DNA of 64,000 nt from Geobacter sp. DSM 9736 (GTDB lineage: Bacteria > Desulfobacterota > Desulfuromonadia > Geobacterales > Geobacteraceae), in NCBI RefSeq assembly GCF_900187405.1, contig NZ_LT896716.1:2298001-2362000 (forward strand). Direction: 5' to 3'. Made by a program: the position numbers and the translations under genes. The first letter of the stretch is position 1, and each line of letters starts with the position of its first letter. The notes below the pieces were generated by a model. That model was not told the origin of the DNA. It searched no databases and saw only the letters and a list, made by a program, of their open reading frames with translations. This document shows positions 15,814-25,295 of this stretch, one piece after another.

Positions 15814-17674
15814 GCATCTCCTCCGGCGAAGCCGCAGCAAGCAGCTGTTGCAGTCGTTCCGTCTCCCCCCCCTTGCATGAGACGAGAAGCCCGAACATGT
15901 CGCGGCTGAAGCGCGTGTCGTAGTACGGCTCGGTCTTCATGCGGAAGAGCCGGGTGTGGAAGAGCAGGCCGAGGAAGTTCCCCAGGCTTCCCAGAAGGAT
16001 GGTTCCCTCGAAGCCGACGACACAGTAGGGGATTATGGATACAGCGGGTTTGCCGCCGACGATGAGTGAATTGACGAGACCCGTGCCGATAGCGAGCCAG
16101 AATCCTCCCACCAGGCCGCACAATGCCCCGCCGAGGGTCCAGAACCGTACCGGGCTTTTCGGCAGCGTCATCACCTTCTCGGCCTCATCCACCTTGACGG
16201 GCGAGAAGGTCTCCATGGTGCCGAAACCGCCGTCGCACGCAGCCTTCAGCGCCTGCACCATCCGCCCGGCATTGGAAAACAGGGCGAGGACCGCCGGCTG
16301 TCCCGGCTCGATCTTAGTCTTCACGCAGCAGGCGCATGGGGCGGTGGGTTCGATTTCCTCGTCGGCTATCCTCATCTTCAGATCGCTGAGGGGCACCGTG
16401 GGAAGGAGCTTGCTGAACCCGAAGAACCAGAAGAAAAAGAAGGCGAAGGAGCCGGTGGTTATGACGACTTCGACCCATGTCGGAAAGTAGGTCCCCCAGT
16501 TGTGGGGGAGGAAATCGTGGGCAAGAGAGGTGACCACGAGGAAAACCCGCTCAAGCCACATCCCGATGTTGATGATGAGTGAGATCACGAAGAGAGCCAC
16601 CATATTGGTCCGCACCCGCTTGAAGACGAACAGGAGCGGGATCAGCACATTAAAGGGGATCAGCAGCCAGAAGATCAGGGCCGCATCCCCCGTCATCCGC
16701 CATTTGTAGAGCTGCCACTCGAATACGTCCCCCGAGTACCACGCGATGAAGACCTCCATGGCATAGGCATAACCTACTATCGAGGCCGTAAGTATGATGG
16801 TTTTTGCGATAGCCTCGAAATGCAGCGGGGTTATCAGCCGCTCCAGTTTCAGCAGCTTTCGCATCGGAATAAGGAGCGTCAGCACCATTGCAAGGCCGGA
16901 ATGGATCGCGCCGGCGACGAAGTAGGGAGGAAAGATGGTGCTGTGCCACCCCGGCAGGTTGCTAATGGCGAAGTCCCACGAAACTACGGAGTGGACGGAG
17001 ATCACCAGCGGTGTCGCCAGGGCTGCAAAGAAAAGGTACGAACGGCCGTAGTGGTGCCACTGCCTCCCTGTACCAGACCAGCCGAGAGCCATTAATCGAT
17101 AGAGCCGGCTGCGGAAGGCGTCGCGGCCGAGTTCCGCCTCGTACCGGTCCCGGGCCGCCGCCATGTCGGGAATCAGGCCGACAAACCAGAAGATTAGGCT
17201 TACGGTGAAATAGGTGGTCACGGCACAGACATCCCAGATGAGGGGGCTCATGAAAGTAGGCCAGATCTGCCGCTGCGACGGGTACGGTATTATGTAGTAG
17301 AAGACCCAGGTGCGGCCGAGATGGATTATCGGAAATAGTCCCGCCGTCATCACGGCAAATATCGTCATCGCCTCGGACGAGCGGGAGACCGCATCGCGCC
17401 AGTTGGCGCGCAACAGGTAGAGAATGGCGGAGATGAGGGTGCCGGAGTGTGCGATTCCGACCCAGAAAACAAAGTTTCCTATATAAGTGGCCCAGCCCAC
17501 AGGATTGTTCAGGCCGGTAACCCCCATCCCCATCCGCATCTGGTACAGCCAGGCGAGGGCAGCAAGGCCTATGACGGCGGCAAGTGCACTGATGGCCAAC
17601 AGGTAAGGCAGATGGGGCTTTCGCATGGCCACGAGGACGTCATCATTGATCTGGCCGTAGTTCAGTTCAGGCAC
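15800..17674 (-). CDS. actC: Fused ActC-ActD subunit of alternative complex III (NrfD + DUF3341)
   Basis: A 624-residue fusion. Residues 1 to about 440 form an NrfD-type quinol-interacting membrane domain with about ten helices, matching ActC (IAHSGTLISA and HLGRTWVFYY segments). After a linker with a CACCVKTK cysteine cluster, residues about 460-624 match ActD, a DUF3341 protein with two helices (LFSNAGRMVQAL, FETMETFSPV-like region). In characterised operons ActC and ActD are separate, so the fusion is a notable variant. The start is the GTG at 17674 after GGAGGAGCC. A repeat element separates it from actB upstream. Confidence 0.83.
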   Translation of the reverse strand: MPELNYGQINDDVLVAMRKPHLPYLLAISALAAVIGLAALAWLYQMRMGMGVTGLNNPVGWATYIGNFVFWVGIAHSGTLISAILYLLRANWRDAVSRSSEAMTIFAVMTAGLFPIIHLGRTWVFYYIIPYPSQRQIWPTFMSPLIWDVCAVTTYFTVSLIFWFVGLIPDMAAARDRYEAELGRDAFRSRLYRLMALGWSGTGRQWHHYGRSYLFFAALATPLVISVHSVVSWDFAISNLPGWHSTIFPPYFVAGAIHSGLAMVLTLLIPMRKLLKLERLITPLHFEAIAKTIILTASIVGYAYAMEVFIAWYSGDVFEWQLYKWRMTGDAALIFWLLIPFNVLIPLLFVFKRVRTNMVALFVISLIINIGMWLERVFLVVTSLAHDFLPHNWGTYFPTWVEVVITTGSFAFFFFWFFGFSKLLPTVPLSDLKMRIADEEIEPTAPCACCVKTKIEPGQPAVLALFSNAGRMVQALKAACDGGFGTMETFSPVKVDEAEKVMTLPKSPVRFWTLGGALCGLVGGFWLAIGTGLVNSLIVGGKPAVSIIPYCVVGFEGTILLGSLGNFLGLLFHTRLFRMKTEPYYDTRFSRDMFGLLVSCKGGETERLQQLLAAASPEEMHVHR

Positions 17675-17713
17675 GGCTCCTCCGACAGATAATGCCTAAC
17701 TTTCCGGTCCAAT

Positions 17714-17745
17714 GTTTAACAGGATGGACAGGATAGGCAGGAGAA
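17714..17745. repeat. Short tandem CAGGAT repeat
   Basis: Three near-identical units reading ACAGGATGG, ACAGGATAGG and CAGGAGA in a row, just upstream of the ActC-ActD gene. No function can be assigned. Confidence 0.4.
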
Positions 17746-17828
17746 CTTCAAAAAACCTAGCCGCTGCAAATGTCGCGAGTTCAAATCGGTCTCTAAAGCA
17801 TTCAGGAAGCTGCTTAAAACCCCAGGGA

Positions 17829-17961
17829 TGTTCAAAAATAGCCGGATCGTCGCACCCGCAGAAAGTCCCATGGAGGCGTAGTACCCTCTAGGGCATAAAC
17901 AGCGCTACGCCGCACACGGCGGCATTCGAGGAGGGCGGCGAGATGGCTGTTTTTCAACAGC
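17829..17961. repeat. MITE-like dispersed repeat, copy 2 (module A)
   Basis: Starts TGTTCAAAAATAG and ends CTGTTTTTCAACAGCC, so the ends are inverted repeats. Inside lies CGGATCGTCGCACCCGCAG, a central GGCGTAG...CTACGCC palindrome with the 18-bp cassette, and GGCGGCGAGATGGCTG. It ends three bases before the actB stop codon and splits actB from actC-actD. Confidence 0.8.
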
Positions 17962-17964
17962 CCC

Positions 17965-20892
17965 CTATGCACTAACATCCACATCGTTCTCCACACGCCG
18001 CAGGTAAACCACCGCCGGCTTCGTGTTAAGTTCCTTGAGTACCTGATAGCGCCGCGGGTCCGTGCGGATCAGCCTGGACACCTGCGATTGCGGATCAAGC
18101 AGATCTCCGAAGGTGAAGACCTTTGTCGGGCATGTCTGTGCACAGGCCGGAACGACCTCGCCGTCTCGGACGTCACGGTTTTCCACCATCGCCCGGTACT
18201 CCGCCTGCCGGATACGCTGAACGCAGAAAGTGCACTTCTCCATGACCCCCCGCGACCGTACCGTCACTTCGGGGTTGAGCTGCATGTCGAGGGGCTTCTC
18301 CCACTTCGTGTCGAGCCAGTTGAAACGCCGGACCTTGTACGGACAGTTGTTGGAGCAGTAGCGGGTGCCGATGCAGCGGTTGTATACCTGCGCATTGAGC
18401 CCTTCCTCATTGTGCACCGACGCGTACACCGGGCACACCGGTTCACACGGTGCGGTATCGCAGTGCTGGCAGAGCATCGGAAGCCAGGCAAGCCGCAGCC
18501 CTGGTCCCGGTTCTTTCCGGTAGGGAACTACCCGAAGCCATGCCATCTCCAGTTGCCGCGCCACCTGCTTCTTTCCCATCACCGGAATATTGTTTTCGGC
18601 ATAGCAGGCAACCGTGCAGGCCCCGCAGCCGATACATCGGTGGAGATCGATAACCATCGCCCACCGGTGCCGGAGATACTCCCGCTTGGGGTAGAAATCC
18701 CGTTCCTTTCTGTACCCCTCCGGGAGAGGAAGAAAGAGCTCCTCACCCTCCCCCGGCTTCATCATGCGCAGAAGAGACTGGGAAACCCATTGTACGATAC
18801 GACGCCCGTGCTGCTCTCGGGTAGGTACGGTATAGGTCGGATCGTTTTCCCGCCGCTCTCCAGTCCGGCGTATGCGGCAGGAGGGGAATATCCGCCCCGA
18901 CTCCGGCGCCCCGAGCAGCAGAAATGCGTTGGCGCCGGTCTTGCGGGCATTCCGCCCCATTGCCTGATGTCCCTGTCCGAACGCAATCGCCGCAACATTT
19001 TCAGCGACCTCGTCGGTAATCCGTACCGGCGCCCTCAGCGTGCCTGCCGCAGTTGTCAGCTCTGCCACCTCTCCGTTTGCAAGTTTCAGGGCAGATGCCC
19101 TCCTGGGATGGATATCGATCCAGTTCCCCCAGGCAATGGAGGTAACCGGATCAGGAGTTTCCTGAATCCATCCGCGGTTGGCGGTCCTTCCGTCGTAGAG
19201 CATGACCGAGGCCCATGGCCAAAGCTCTACGGTCTCCGGGTCCGTTGACTGACGAGGGACTCCCGTAAGCATACCGGCGGCACCGGCATTGAACCTCACC
19301 TCTGCTGCAGGGACAGATTCCTGCCAGTATCCACCGCCACGCAATGCATCAGTCCAGAATCCGTCTCTGGAGCGGCCGGGGGCAGCCGCCCGCCGCACCT
19401 CATCCCACCGCGCCGCGAGCCATCCACGAAATCCCGACTCCTGGCTGAAGCCGGGGCGGGACAGGGGACGCCCCGCCCGCCGGGCAAGAGAAAGAAATAT
19501 GTCACCCGCCGACATGCTGTCGGTGATTCGCGCCATCCCCGGCTGCAGAAGGCCGTTAACCCCGGGGTAAGGCGCGTATTCGCCCCACGCCTCCAGTGGG
19601 GAGTCTATGGGGAGCACCCAATCCGCGGCTTCGGCGGTTTCATCAGGCATCGTGCCGAGGAAGACTACGAGCCCCGCACGGCGTATCAGATCCAGTGTGC
19701 CGGGACGGGTATAAACAGGGTTGGTGTCGTGGATGAAGAGGATGTCGCTGGGGCCGAGAGTGCCGAAAAAACGCTGCAGCTCTTCCTCCGTAGCGGCATT
19801 CGAAAGCGCATGAGGACGCGAGAAATCCACGGTTTCGCCGATACGGCCGGCGGCGTAGTTGAGAAGGGCGCAGGCGACCGCCGTCTCCAGAGCCTGCGGA
19901 GCGGAACTTCCCACCGGGCCGGCGAGGGCCACACTTCCTTCCGCCTCCACGAACAGACGGGCAAATTGTGTAACGGTCTCACCGGAAACACCGGGAATAG
20001 CGCCAGTGTCCTGAAGCACCCGGTCGATTGCCGGACGAACAGCCGACAGGTCCCGCCGCGACCAGCCTCGGTCGATGATTACCTTGAGCATCGCCACCGC
20101 CACCGCGCGCTCGTACCCCGGTGGCACCTGCAGGAAATCGTCGGCATTGGCAGCAGTCATCGAAAAGCGTGGGCCGACGTACGCCATCCTGCTTGCCCTG
20201 CCCTGCGTCTGGGCACCACGGAACTCCCCGAATCGTGAAGCATATGCCACGGGTGAAATCCAGCTCTCGAGGAAATCGGCGGCAAAGCTGATGACGAACC
20301 GGCACCGGTCGATCCGGTAGTCGGGGACCAGCGGCAAGCCGAAGAGAGCGCCGTGAGCCTTTTTCAGCGTTTCGTAGTGAAACGGCTCGTACAGAAGGAA
20401 CCTTTTGGAGCCGAATGTCGCCGTGAATCGGCGCATGACCTCCGAGAGCGAACCGGTCTGCAGGCTGGAAAGCACGGCAACACTGCGCCCGGGCAAACTT
20501 CCAGCTATCTCCCTTAGCGCCTCCTCCCAGCTCCGCTCCCTCTTCCTCCCGCCCCTTGGGCGGTGCCAGACGCCTTTGATCCTGTCGGGATCGTAGAGAC
20601 CCTGGACCGACGACTGCCCCCTGGGGCAGAGGGCCCCGGCGTTCACCGGGTGAGCAGGATTCCCCTCCGCCTTTGTCACCCTTCCGTCGCGGTGCCACAG
20701 CATCATGCCGCACCCTGCGGGACACTCGCGGCAGGTTGTGGCGAAATGGCTCCATTCTCCGGGGCGGGTCTGTTCAGGTGGATTGACGTAGGGGACGAGC
20801 TTGTTGACGAGCTTGCGTCCGGGCTCGGCGGCAAGAGCCGCTCCGGCTCCGCCGGAAAGCCACATGAAGGTGCGTCTCGTCATTTTCGGCAT
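17965..20892 (-). CDS. actB: ActB-like molybdopterin-oxidoreductase/ferredoxin fusion subunit of alternative complex III
   Basis: A 975-residue periplasmic protein. A twin-arginine signal (TRRTFMWLSGG, residues 4-14) starts the protein. A molybdopterin-oxidoreductase-like domain follows (about 50-690) and retains a four-Cys motif (CRECPAGC and a later LCPRG) near 60-95. The C-terminal part (about 735-960) is a four-cluster ferredoxin-type domain with CIGCGACTVAC, CQHC/CEPVC, CSNNC and CTFC. This two-part layout is that of ActB, which does not bind molybdenum in studied ACIII and relays electrons through its Fe-S clusters. The ATG at 20892 has AGGAG five bases away. It is the first gene of the ACIII-cbb3 cluster. 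Confidence 0.85.
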   Translation of the reverse strand: MPKMTRRTFMWLSGGAGAALAAEPGRKLVNKLVPYVNPPEQTRPGEWSHFATTCRECPAGCGMMLWHRDGRVTKAEGNPAHPVNAGALCPRGQSSVQGLYDPDRIKGVWHRPRGGRKRERSWEEALREIAGSLPGRSVAVLSSLQTGSLSEVMRRFTATFGSKRFLLYEPFHYETLKKAHGALFGLPLVPDYRIDRCRFVISFAADFLESWISPVAYASRFGEFRGAQTQGRASRMAYVGPRFSMTAANADDFLQVPPGYERAVAVAMLKVIIDRGWSRRDLSAVRPAIDRVLQDTGAIPGVSGETVTQFARLFVEAEGSVALAGPVGSSAPQALETAVACALLNYAAGRIGETVDFSRPHALSNAATEEELQRFFGTLGPSDILFIHDTNPVYTRPGTLDLIRRAGLVVFLGTMPDETAEAADWVLPIDSPLEAWGEYAPYPGVNGLLQPGMARITDSMSAGDIFLSLARRAGRPLSRPGFSQESGFRGWLAARWDEVRRAAAPGRSRDGFWTDALRGGGYWQESVPAAEVRFNAGAAGMLTGVPRQSTDPETVELWPWASVMLYDGRTANRGWIQETPDPVTSIAWGNWIDIHPRRASALKLANGEVAELTTAAGTLRAPVRITDEVAENVAAIAFGQGHQAMGRNARKTGANAFLLLGAPESGRIFPSCRIRRTGERRENDPTYTVPTREQHGRRIVQWVSQSLLRMMKPGEGEELFLPLPEGYRKERDFYPKREYLRHRWAMVIDLHRCIGCGACTVACYAENNIPVMGKKQVARQLEMAWLRVVPYRKEPGPGLRLAWLPMLCQHCDTAPCEPVCPVYASVHNEEGLNAQVYNRCIGTRYCSNNCPYKVRRFNWLDTKWEKPLDMQLNPEVTVRSRGVMEKCTFCVQRIRQAEYRAMVENRDVRDGEVVPACAQTCPTKVFTFGDLLDPQSQVSRLIRTDPRRYQVLKELNTKPAVVYLRRVENDVDVSA

Positions 20893-21043
20893 CGCTGCTC
20901 CTGCAAGGTGTCTGTCATTCAAACCTTTAATAAGTTTCGTCCATTTCTTAATCTTGTCAAGGCTCCCAGCCGTGACCTTTCCGGACAACCTGCTAGACTT
21001 TAGAAAGAATCGTGCAGACTGCCGCCGTCGAGAGGAGAGAATC

Positions 21044-22837
21044 ATGGCAACTACGACCAGCGACTTTCTCGTCCATCGCCTTCACGAATGGGGGATTCGC
21101 CGGGTGTACGGCTATCCGGGTGATGGAATAAACGGCGTCATGGGAGCCTTGAACCGCTCAAGGGAGCGGATCGAGTTCATTCAGACCAGGCACGAGGAGG
21201 ATGCGGCACTGATGGCTTGTGCCCATGCCAAATTCACTGGAGAGGTGGGAATTTGCATCGCGACATCGGGCCCCGGCGCCATACACCTGCTGAACGGCCT
21301 TTACGACGCTAAGCTGGACCACCAGCCGGTGGTGGCGATCGTCGGTCAGCAGGCAACCTCCGCCCTGGGGTCCGATTACCAGCAGGAGGTCGACCTAATC
21401 TCCCTCTTCAAAGACGTGGCGGGGCACTATGTCCACATGGCGAGCACCCCCTCCCAGATCCGCCACCTGGTAGATCGCGCCATACGCATCGCGCTCGCCG
21501 AACGCACCGTGACCTGCATCATTCTCCCCAACGACATTCAGGAGATGGATGCAGTCGCCTTCCCGGAAAGGAAGCACGGGACGACCTTCACGGGCACCGG
21601 CTTCAGCCATCCTGAAGTAGTGCCGGCACGAGAAGACCTGCGTCGGGCAGCCGAGGTTCTCAACGCCGGAAACAGAGTGGCTGTTCTCGTAGGGGCAGGG
21701 GCAAGCGGCGCGGCCTATGAAGTCATGGAGGTTGCCGAACGGCTCGGAGCCGGTGTCGCCAAGGCACTGCTGGGCAAAACCGTCCTTCCCGATGAACTCC
21801 CCTATGTCACCGGCTCCATCGGCCTCCTCGGCACAAAGCCGAGCTGGGACATGATGATGAACTGCGACACCCTCTTCATGATCGGCAGCGGCTTTCCGTA
21901 TGCGGAGTTTCTGCCCAGGGAAGGCCAGGCTCGCGGAGTCCAGATCGACATCAGCGCAAGGATGCTCGGGCTGCGATACCCCATGGAGGTGAACCTGCAG
22001 GGGGACAGCGCCCTCACGCTGCGGGCGCTCATCCCGCTCCTGGAGAAGAAGACCGATGGCAGATGGAGGGAGCAGATCGAGGAGGGTGTGAAAGAGTGGT
22101 GGGACGTTATGCATGCAAGGGCGATGCTTGATGCAAACCCTGTCAACCCGCAGCGGCTTTTCTGGGAGCTCTCACCCAAACTCCCCAACAACTGCATCCT
22201 CACCTGCGACTCCGGTTCCGCCGCCAACTGGTATGCCCGTGATATCAGGGTACGCCACGGCATGATGGCATCCCTTTCCGGCAATCTCGCCACCATGTGT
22301 CCGGCGGTCCCCTACGCGCTGGCCGCCAAGATGAATCACCCGAAGCGGCCTGTGATCGCCATGGTCGGCGACGGAGCCATGCAGATGCTCGGCATCAACG
22401 GACTCATCACAGTATCCAAGTACTGGAAGAGGTGGGGAGACCCGCGCCTTATCTTCCTGGTCCTCGACAACCTCGACCTCAACCAGGTGACCTGGGAGCA
22501 GCGGGTGATGAACGCGGACCCGAAGTTCTCGGCCAGCCAGGACCTTCCACCCTTTCCCTACGCCAAATATGCCGAAATGATAGGCCTGCGCGGCATCGAG
22601 GTCCGCAGCCCGGAGCAGATCAGCAGGGCGTGGGACATGGCCCTCAACTGCGACCGCCCCGCAGTGATAGACGCGCACTGCGACCCCGACGTCCCCCCCC
22701 TGCCCCCGCATATCACTTTAGAGCAGGCAAAAGGATACATGTTCTCCATCTTCAAGGGGGACCCGAACCTCGGCGGAATGGTTAAGCAGTCAGCCAGGCA
22801 GATGATGGCGACATGGCTGTCGCGGAATGAGAAATAA
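21044..22837 (+). CDS. Thiamine diphosphate-dependent enzyme, pyruvate oxidase-like
   Basis: A 597-residue member of the acetolactate synthase/pyruvate oxidase family. The N-terminal domain has the TPP-activating glutamate (E51 in TRHEEDAA) and GYPGDGING, and the C-terminal domain has the TPP/Mg motif starting GDG (442-444) and ending in LDN. It most resembles the YdaP/PoxB-type 'TPP-requiring enzyme' group rather than IlvB, because no small regulatory subunit gene follows. Substrate is probably pyruvate. The ATG at 21044 follows AGAGGAGAG. It is divergent from actB, and a DUF2231 gene follows by 33 bp, so these may form an operon. Confidence 0.8.
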   Translation: MATTTSDFLVHRLHEWGIRRVYGYPGDGINGVMGALNRSRERIEFIQTRHEEDAALMACAHAKFTGEVGICIATSGPGAIHLLNGLYDAKLDHQPVVAIVGQQATSALGSDYQQEVDLISLFKDVAGHYVHMASTPSQIRHLVDRAIRIALAERTVTCIILPNDIQEMDAVAFPERKHGTTFTGTGFSHPEVVPAREDLRRAAEVLNAGNRVAVLVGAGASGAAYEVMEVAERLGAGVAKALLGKTVLPDELPYVTGSIGLLGTKPSWDMMMNCDTLFMIGSGFPYAEFLPREGQARGVQIDISARMLGLRYPMEVNLQGDSALTLRALIPLLEKKTDGRWREQIEEGVKEWWDVMHARAMLDANPVNPQRLFWELSPKLPNNCILTCDSGSAANWYARDIRVRHGMMASLSGNLATMCPAVPYALAAKMNHPKRPVIAMVGDGAMQMLGINGLITVSKYWKRWGDPRLIFLVLDNLDLNQVTWEQRVMNADPKFSASQDLPPFPYAKYAEMIGLRGIEVRSPEQISRAWDMALNCDRPAVIDAHCDPDVPPLPPHITLEQAKGYMFSIFKGDPNLGGMVKQSARQMMATWLSRNEK

Positions 22838-22870
22838 CCGGCACCGCCACTATGGACAGCGGAGGTACCA

Positions 22871-23317
22871 ATGATCAGCATGGCCAGTATCGCGAAACAC
22901 CCGGTCCATCCTATGCTCATCCCGCTCCCCATCGGGCTCTGGATATTTTCCCTCGTGTGCGACATCATAATGCTCTCTACCGGGAACCCCCTCTGGAGCA
23001 TTCTCTCCCTCTACACCATGGCGGGGGGGATCATCGGCGCCCTGTTCGCCGCACTGCCGGGATTGGTGGACTTGTTCACCCTGAACCCCTCATTCGTGAA
23101 ACGGCTGGGCATCTGGCACATGGGCGTCAACCTCATCATTGTCCTTCTCTATGTGATCAACTTTCTGTGGCGCCGAGAAATCCTCACCGAAAGCGCCGGG
23201 CCTTTCATACTCTCCCTCATATCCGTCATGCTGCTCGGAATTTCGGGGTGGCTCGGGGGTGAGCTTGTGTACGTGCACGGAGTGGCGGTGGAACCGGTAG
23301 GAAGGCAGCGCCTCTGA
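22871..23317 (+). CDS. DUF2231 membrane protein
   Basis: A 148-residue protein with four membrane helices. The early KHPVHPMLIPLPIGLW segment (residues 8-23) is the DUF2231 signature, with paired His residues that could bind haem or metal. The function is unknown; relatives often sit next to redox genes. It has a GGAGG ribosome binding site and follows the pyruvate oxidase-like gene by 33 bp. Confidence 0.8.
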   Translation: MISMASIAKHPVHPMLIPLPIGLWIFSLVCDIIMLSTGNPLWSILSLYTMAGGIIGALFAALPGLVDLFTLNPSFVKRLGIWHMGVNLIIVLLYVINFLWRREILTESAGPFILSLISVMLLGISGWLGGELVYVHGVAVEPVGRQRL

Positions 23318-23460
23318 GCGGCGGAATCTCCTCACCTCCAGCCCGTGGCACCTGCCCCGGAACCGGAGGCCGGCCATAATTTGTTTACCCCACTGTTGTA
23401 ACCCGGCGGCCAATTGTTAGAATGTTTACATTTAATTGCGAATGAAATGCAGGAGGTTCC

Positions 23461-24402
23461 ATGAAGGCGATGGTGATCGACCGGTACGGAGGGGCCGACG
23501 AGCTGCGCCTCCGTGACGTGCCTGTTCCGGAGATGGGGGAAACGGACGTGCTGATCGAGGTTCGTGCCGCTTCAGTGAACCCCGTGGACTGGAAGATCCG
23601 GGAAGGCTACCTCAAGGAAATGATACCGCACCGATTCCCGCTCATTCTCGGATGGGATGCCGCCGGAGTGGTCGCCGCCGCAGGTCCGCGTGCGGGCCGG
23701 TTTACCGTTGGAGACCATGTCTTCGCCTGCACGGATATCCGCCGCAACGGCTGCTACGCAGAGTATGTTTCCGTCGACGAAAACCTCGTCTCGATGAAGC
23801 CGCACAACCTTAGTTTCGAGGAGGCGGCATCGGTGCCGCTGGCAGGCCAGACTGCGTGGCAGGCCCTTATGGAGCATGCCGCAGTCGCAGAAGGCCAGCG
23901 GGTGCTCATCCATGCCGGGTCGGGGGGCGTCGGCAGCCTGGCGATCCAGATTGCGAAAAGTCGCGGCGCATACGTAGTCGCAACCTGCAGCACCCTCCAC
24001 CTGAGCTTTGTACGTGAGCTCGGCGCCGATCAGGTAATCGATTACACCAGATCCGATTTCACGGAAACCTTGAGCGATTTCGACGTAGTCCTCGATTCGG
24101 TAGGAGGAGAGACCCACCGCAAAAGCTTTCAGGTACTCAAACCGAAGGGGGTGCTCGTCTCTATCGTGGAGCATCCCGATGATGAACTGGCCCAGAAGAC
24201 AGGGGTAAGGGCCGAATACATGTTCATGCAGCCGGAGGGAAAGCGGCTGGCAAGGTTAGGTCAGATGTTGTCGGACCGGGTGATTCGTCCCATGGTGACC
24301 AAGACCTACCCCCTCAACGAAGTTAGGAAGGCGCATGAGCTCAGCTCATCCCGGCATGCGGAGGGAAAGCTCGTTTTGCAGATAAGGAATCATGTGACCT
24401 GA
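23461..24402 (+). CDS. NADP-dependent quinone oxidoreductase-like protein (zinc-independent MDR family)
   Basis: A 313-residue medium-chain reductase. The N-terminal GroES-like domain (PVDWKIREG near residue 43) and the Rossmann motif AGSGGVGSLAIQIAK (about 155-169) are typical of quinone oxidoreductases; the zinc-binding cysteines of alcohol dehydrogenases are absent. It probably reduces quinones or enones with NADPH in the cytoplasm. AGGAGG lies six to seven bases before the ATG. A small membrane-protein gene follows by 21 bp. Confidence 0.85.
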   Translation: MKAMVIDRYGGADELRLRDVPVPEMGETDVLIEVRAASVNPVDWKIREGYLKEMIPHRFPLILGWDAAGVVAAAGPRAGRFTVGDHVFACTDIRRNGCYAEYVSVDENLVSMKPHNLSFEEAASVPLAGQTAWQALMEHAAVAEGQRVLIHAGSGGVGSLAIQIAKSRGAYVVATCSTLHLSFVRELGADQVIDYTRSDFTETLSDFDVVLDSVGGETHRKSFQVLKPKGVLVSIVEHPDDELAQKTGVRAEYMFMQPEGKRLARLGQMLSDRVIRPMVTKTYPLNEVRKAHELSSSRHAEGKLVLQIRNHVT

Positions 24403-24423
24403 CGGAGAAAGGAGGAGAGCCTG

Positions 24424-24732
24424 GTGGTATATGTCGACCTTTTATTTTCCATCGCAATCGCATTCGGGCTCACCGTCGTACAGGGTGCCGTTTTCCTAAA
24501 CCTGGGGCTTCGTTTCCCCGCAGTTTCCCTTTTCGCCATACTGGTCGGTGGCACATGGGGAGGGGGGCAGCTCATGGTGCCGATGGGACCGCCACTCTGG
24601 GGAGTAACATGGCTATCGCTTTTCGTTGCCGGCTTCCTCTGCGCCGTTGTGAGCGGTGCAATCCTTCTCCTGCCGCACGCTGGAAGCGTACGCAGCATGA
24701 ACAGGACCGGACGCCATCACAGGGCCGCCTGA
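24424..24732 (+). CDS. Small membrane protein of unknown function
   Basis: A 102-residue protein with three likely membrane helices and a short basic tail. It starts at a GTG eight bases after GGAGG. No family recognised. The Gly-rich loop GGTWGGGQLM lies between helices two and three. It lies directly downstream of the quinone oxidoreductase-like gene and is probably co-transcribed. Confidence 0.6.
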   Translation: MVYVDLLFSIAIAFGLTVVQGAVFLNLGLRFPAVSLFAILVGGTWGGGQLMVPMGPPLWGVTWLSLFVAGFLCAVVSGAILLLPHAGSVRSMNRTGRHHRAA

Positions 24733-24839
24733 CCCGGCAGGACTCGGGAACAGGAACCATTCGCACCTGGCGGATCGCCAGAAACATACGAACTCAACCC
24801 CCACCCCCTCTGTTCAGGGGGATGAAACCAGGAGGGAAC

Positions 24840-25295
24840 ATGTACGTAAATACGCTTCGTACTACAGTCCATTCTCAGATGGATACCATGCGCCGGCTCC
24901 TCCTAGATTCCATCGATCATCCTCAGAAATACCAGAAGAAGGTTCAGGACGCCCGGGTTGTTGAATTCATGACCGACGGCGTCATCAGGGAGGTGAGAAA
25001 GGATGGATCGACCATTCGTGAGGGGATATCTGTGGCGGAACGCAAGAACGAGTTCCTACTTACCAACGAGCTCCTGGAACACCCGCTCTACTCCGGGAGG
25101 ATACTCACCCGCATCGTCCCCACTTCGGTGCAGAATCCGATGAGTCCCATCTCTCTCGAAGTTACCCTGGAACTGGAGCGGAAAGATTTCAAGGTGGAGG
25201 GGATGCTGCCGGGGGAGGAAGCGATCGTGAAGGAGGTGGAGGAGGAACTGGAAGTCTTCAGGAAGAAGGCCGAGGAGATGGAAGTGCATGCCTGA
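24840..25295 (+). CDS. SRPBCC/AtaL-like protein of unknown function
   Basis: A 151-residue soluble protein with a short helical N-terminus and an alternating strand pattern ending in a long acidic helix (EEEL..EVFRKKAEEME). The arrangement (KVQDARVVEF, IREVRKDGS, LTRIVPTS) resembles SRPBCC-fold proteins such as the AtaL-like group, but this is a weak match. The ATG at 24840 has AGGAGGGAAC immediately upstream; longer in-frame versions overlap the previous gene. The next gene overlaps its end by eight bases, so the two are coupled. Confidence 0.55.
   Translation: MYVNTLRTTVHSQMDTMRRLLLDSIDHPQKYQKKVQDARVVEFMTDGVIREVRKDGSTIREGISVAERKNEFLLTNELLEHPLYSGRILTRIVPTSVQNPMSPISLEVTLELERKDFKVEGMLPGEEAIVKEVEEELEVFRKKAEEMEVHA

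Noticed and set aside
17765-17800. Possible tRNA T-arm (GAGTTCAAATCGG)
   Set aside because: The flanking bases do not form a five-pair stem and no acceptor, D or anticodon arm can be drawn around it.
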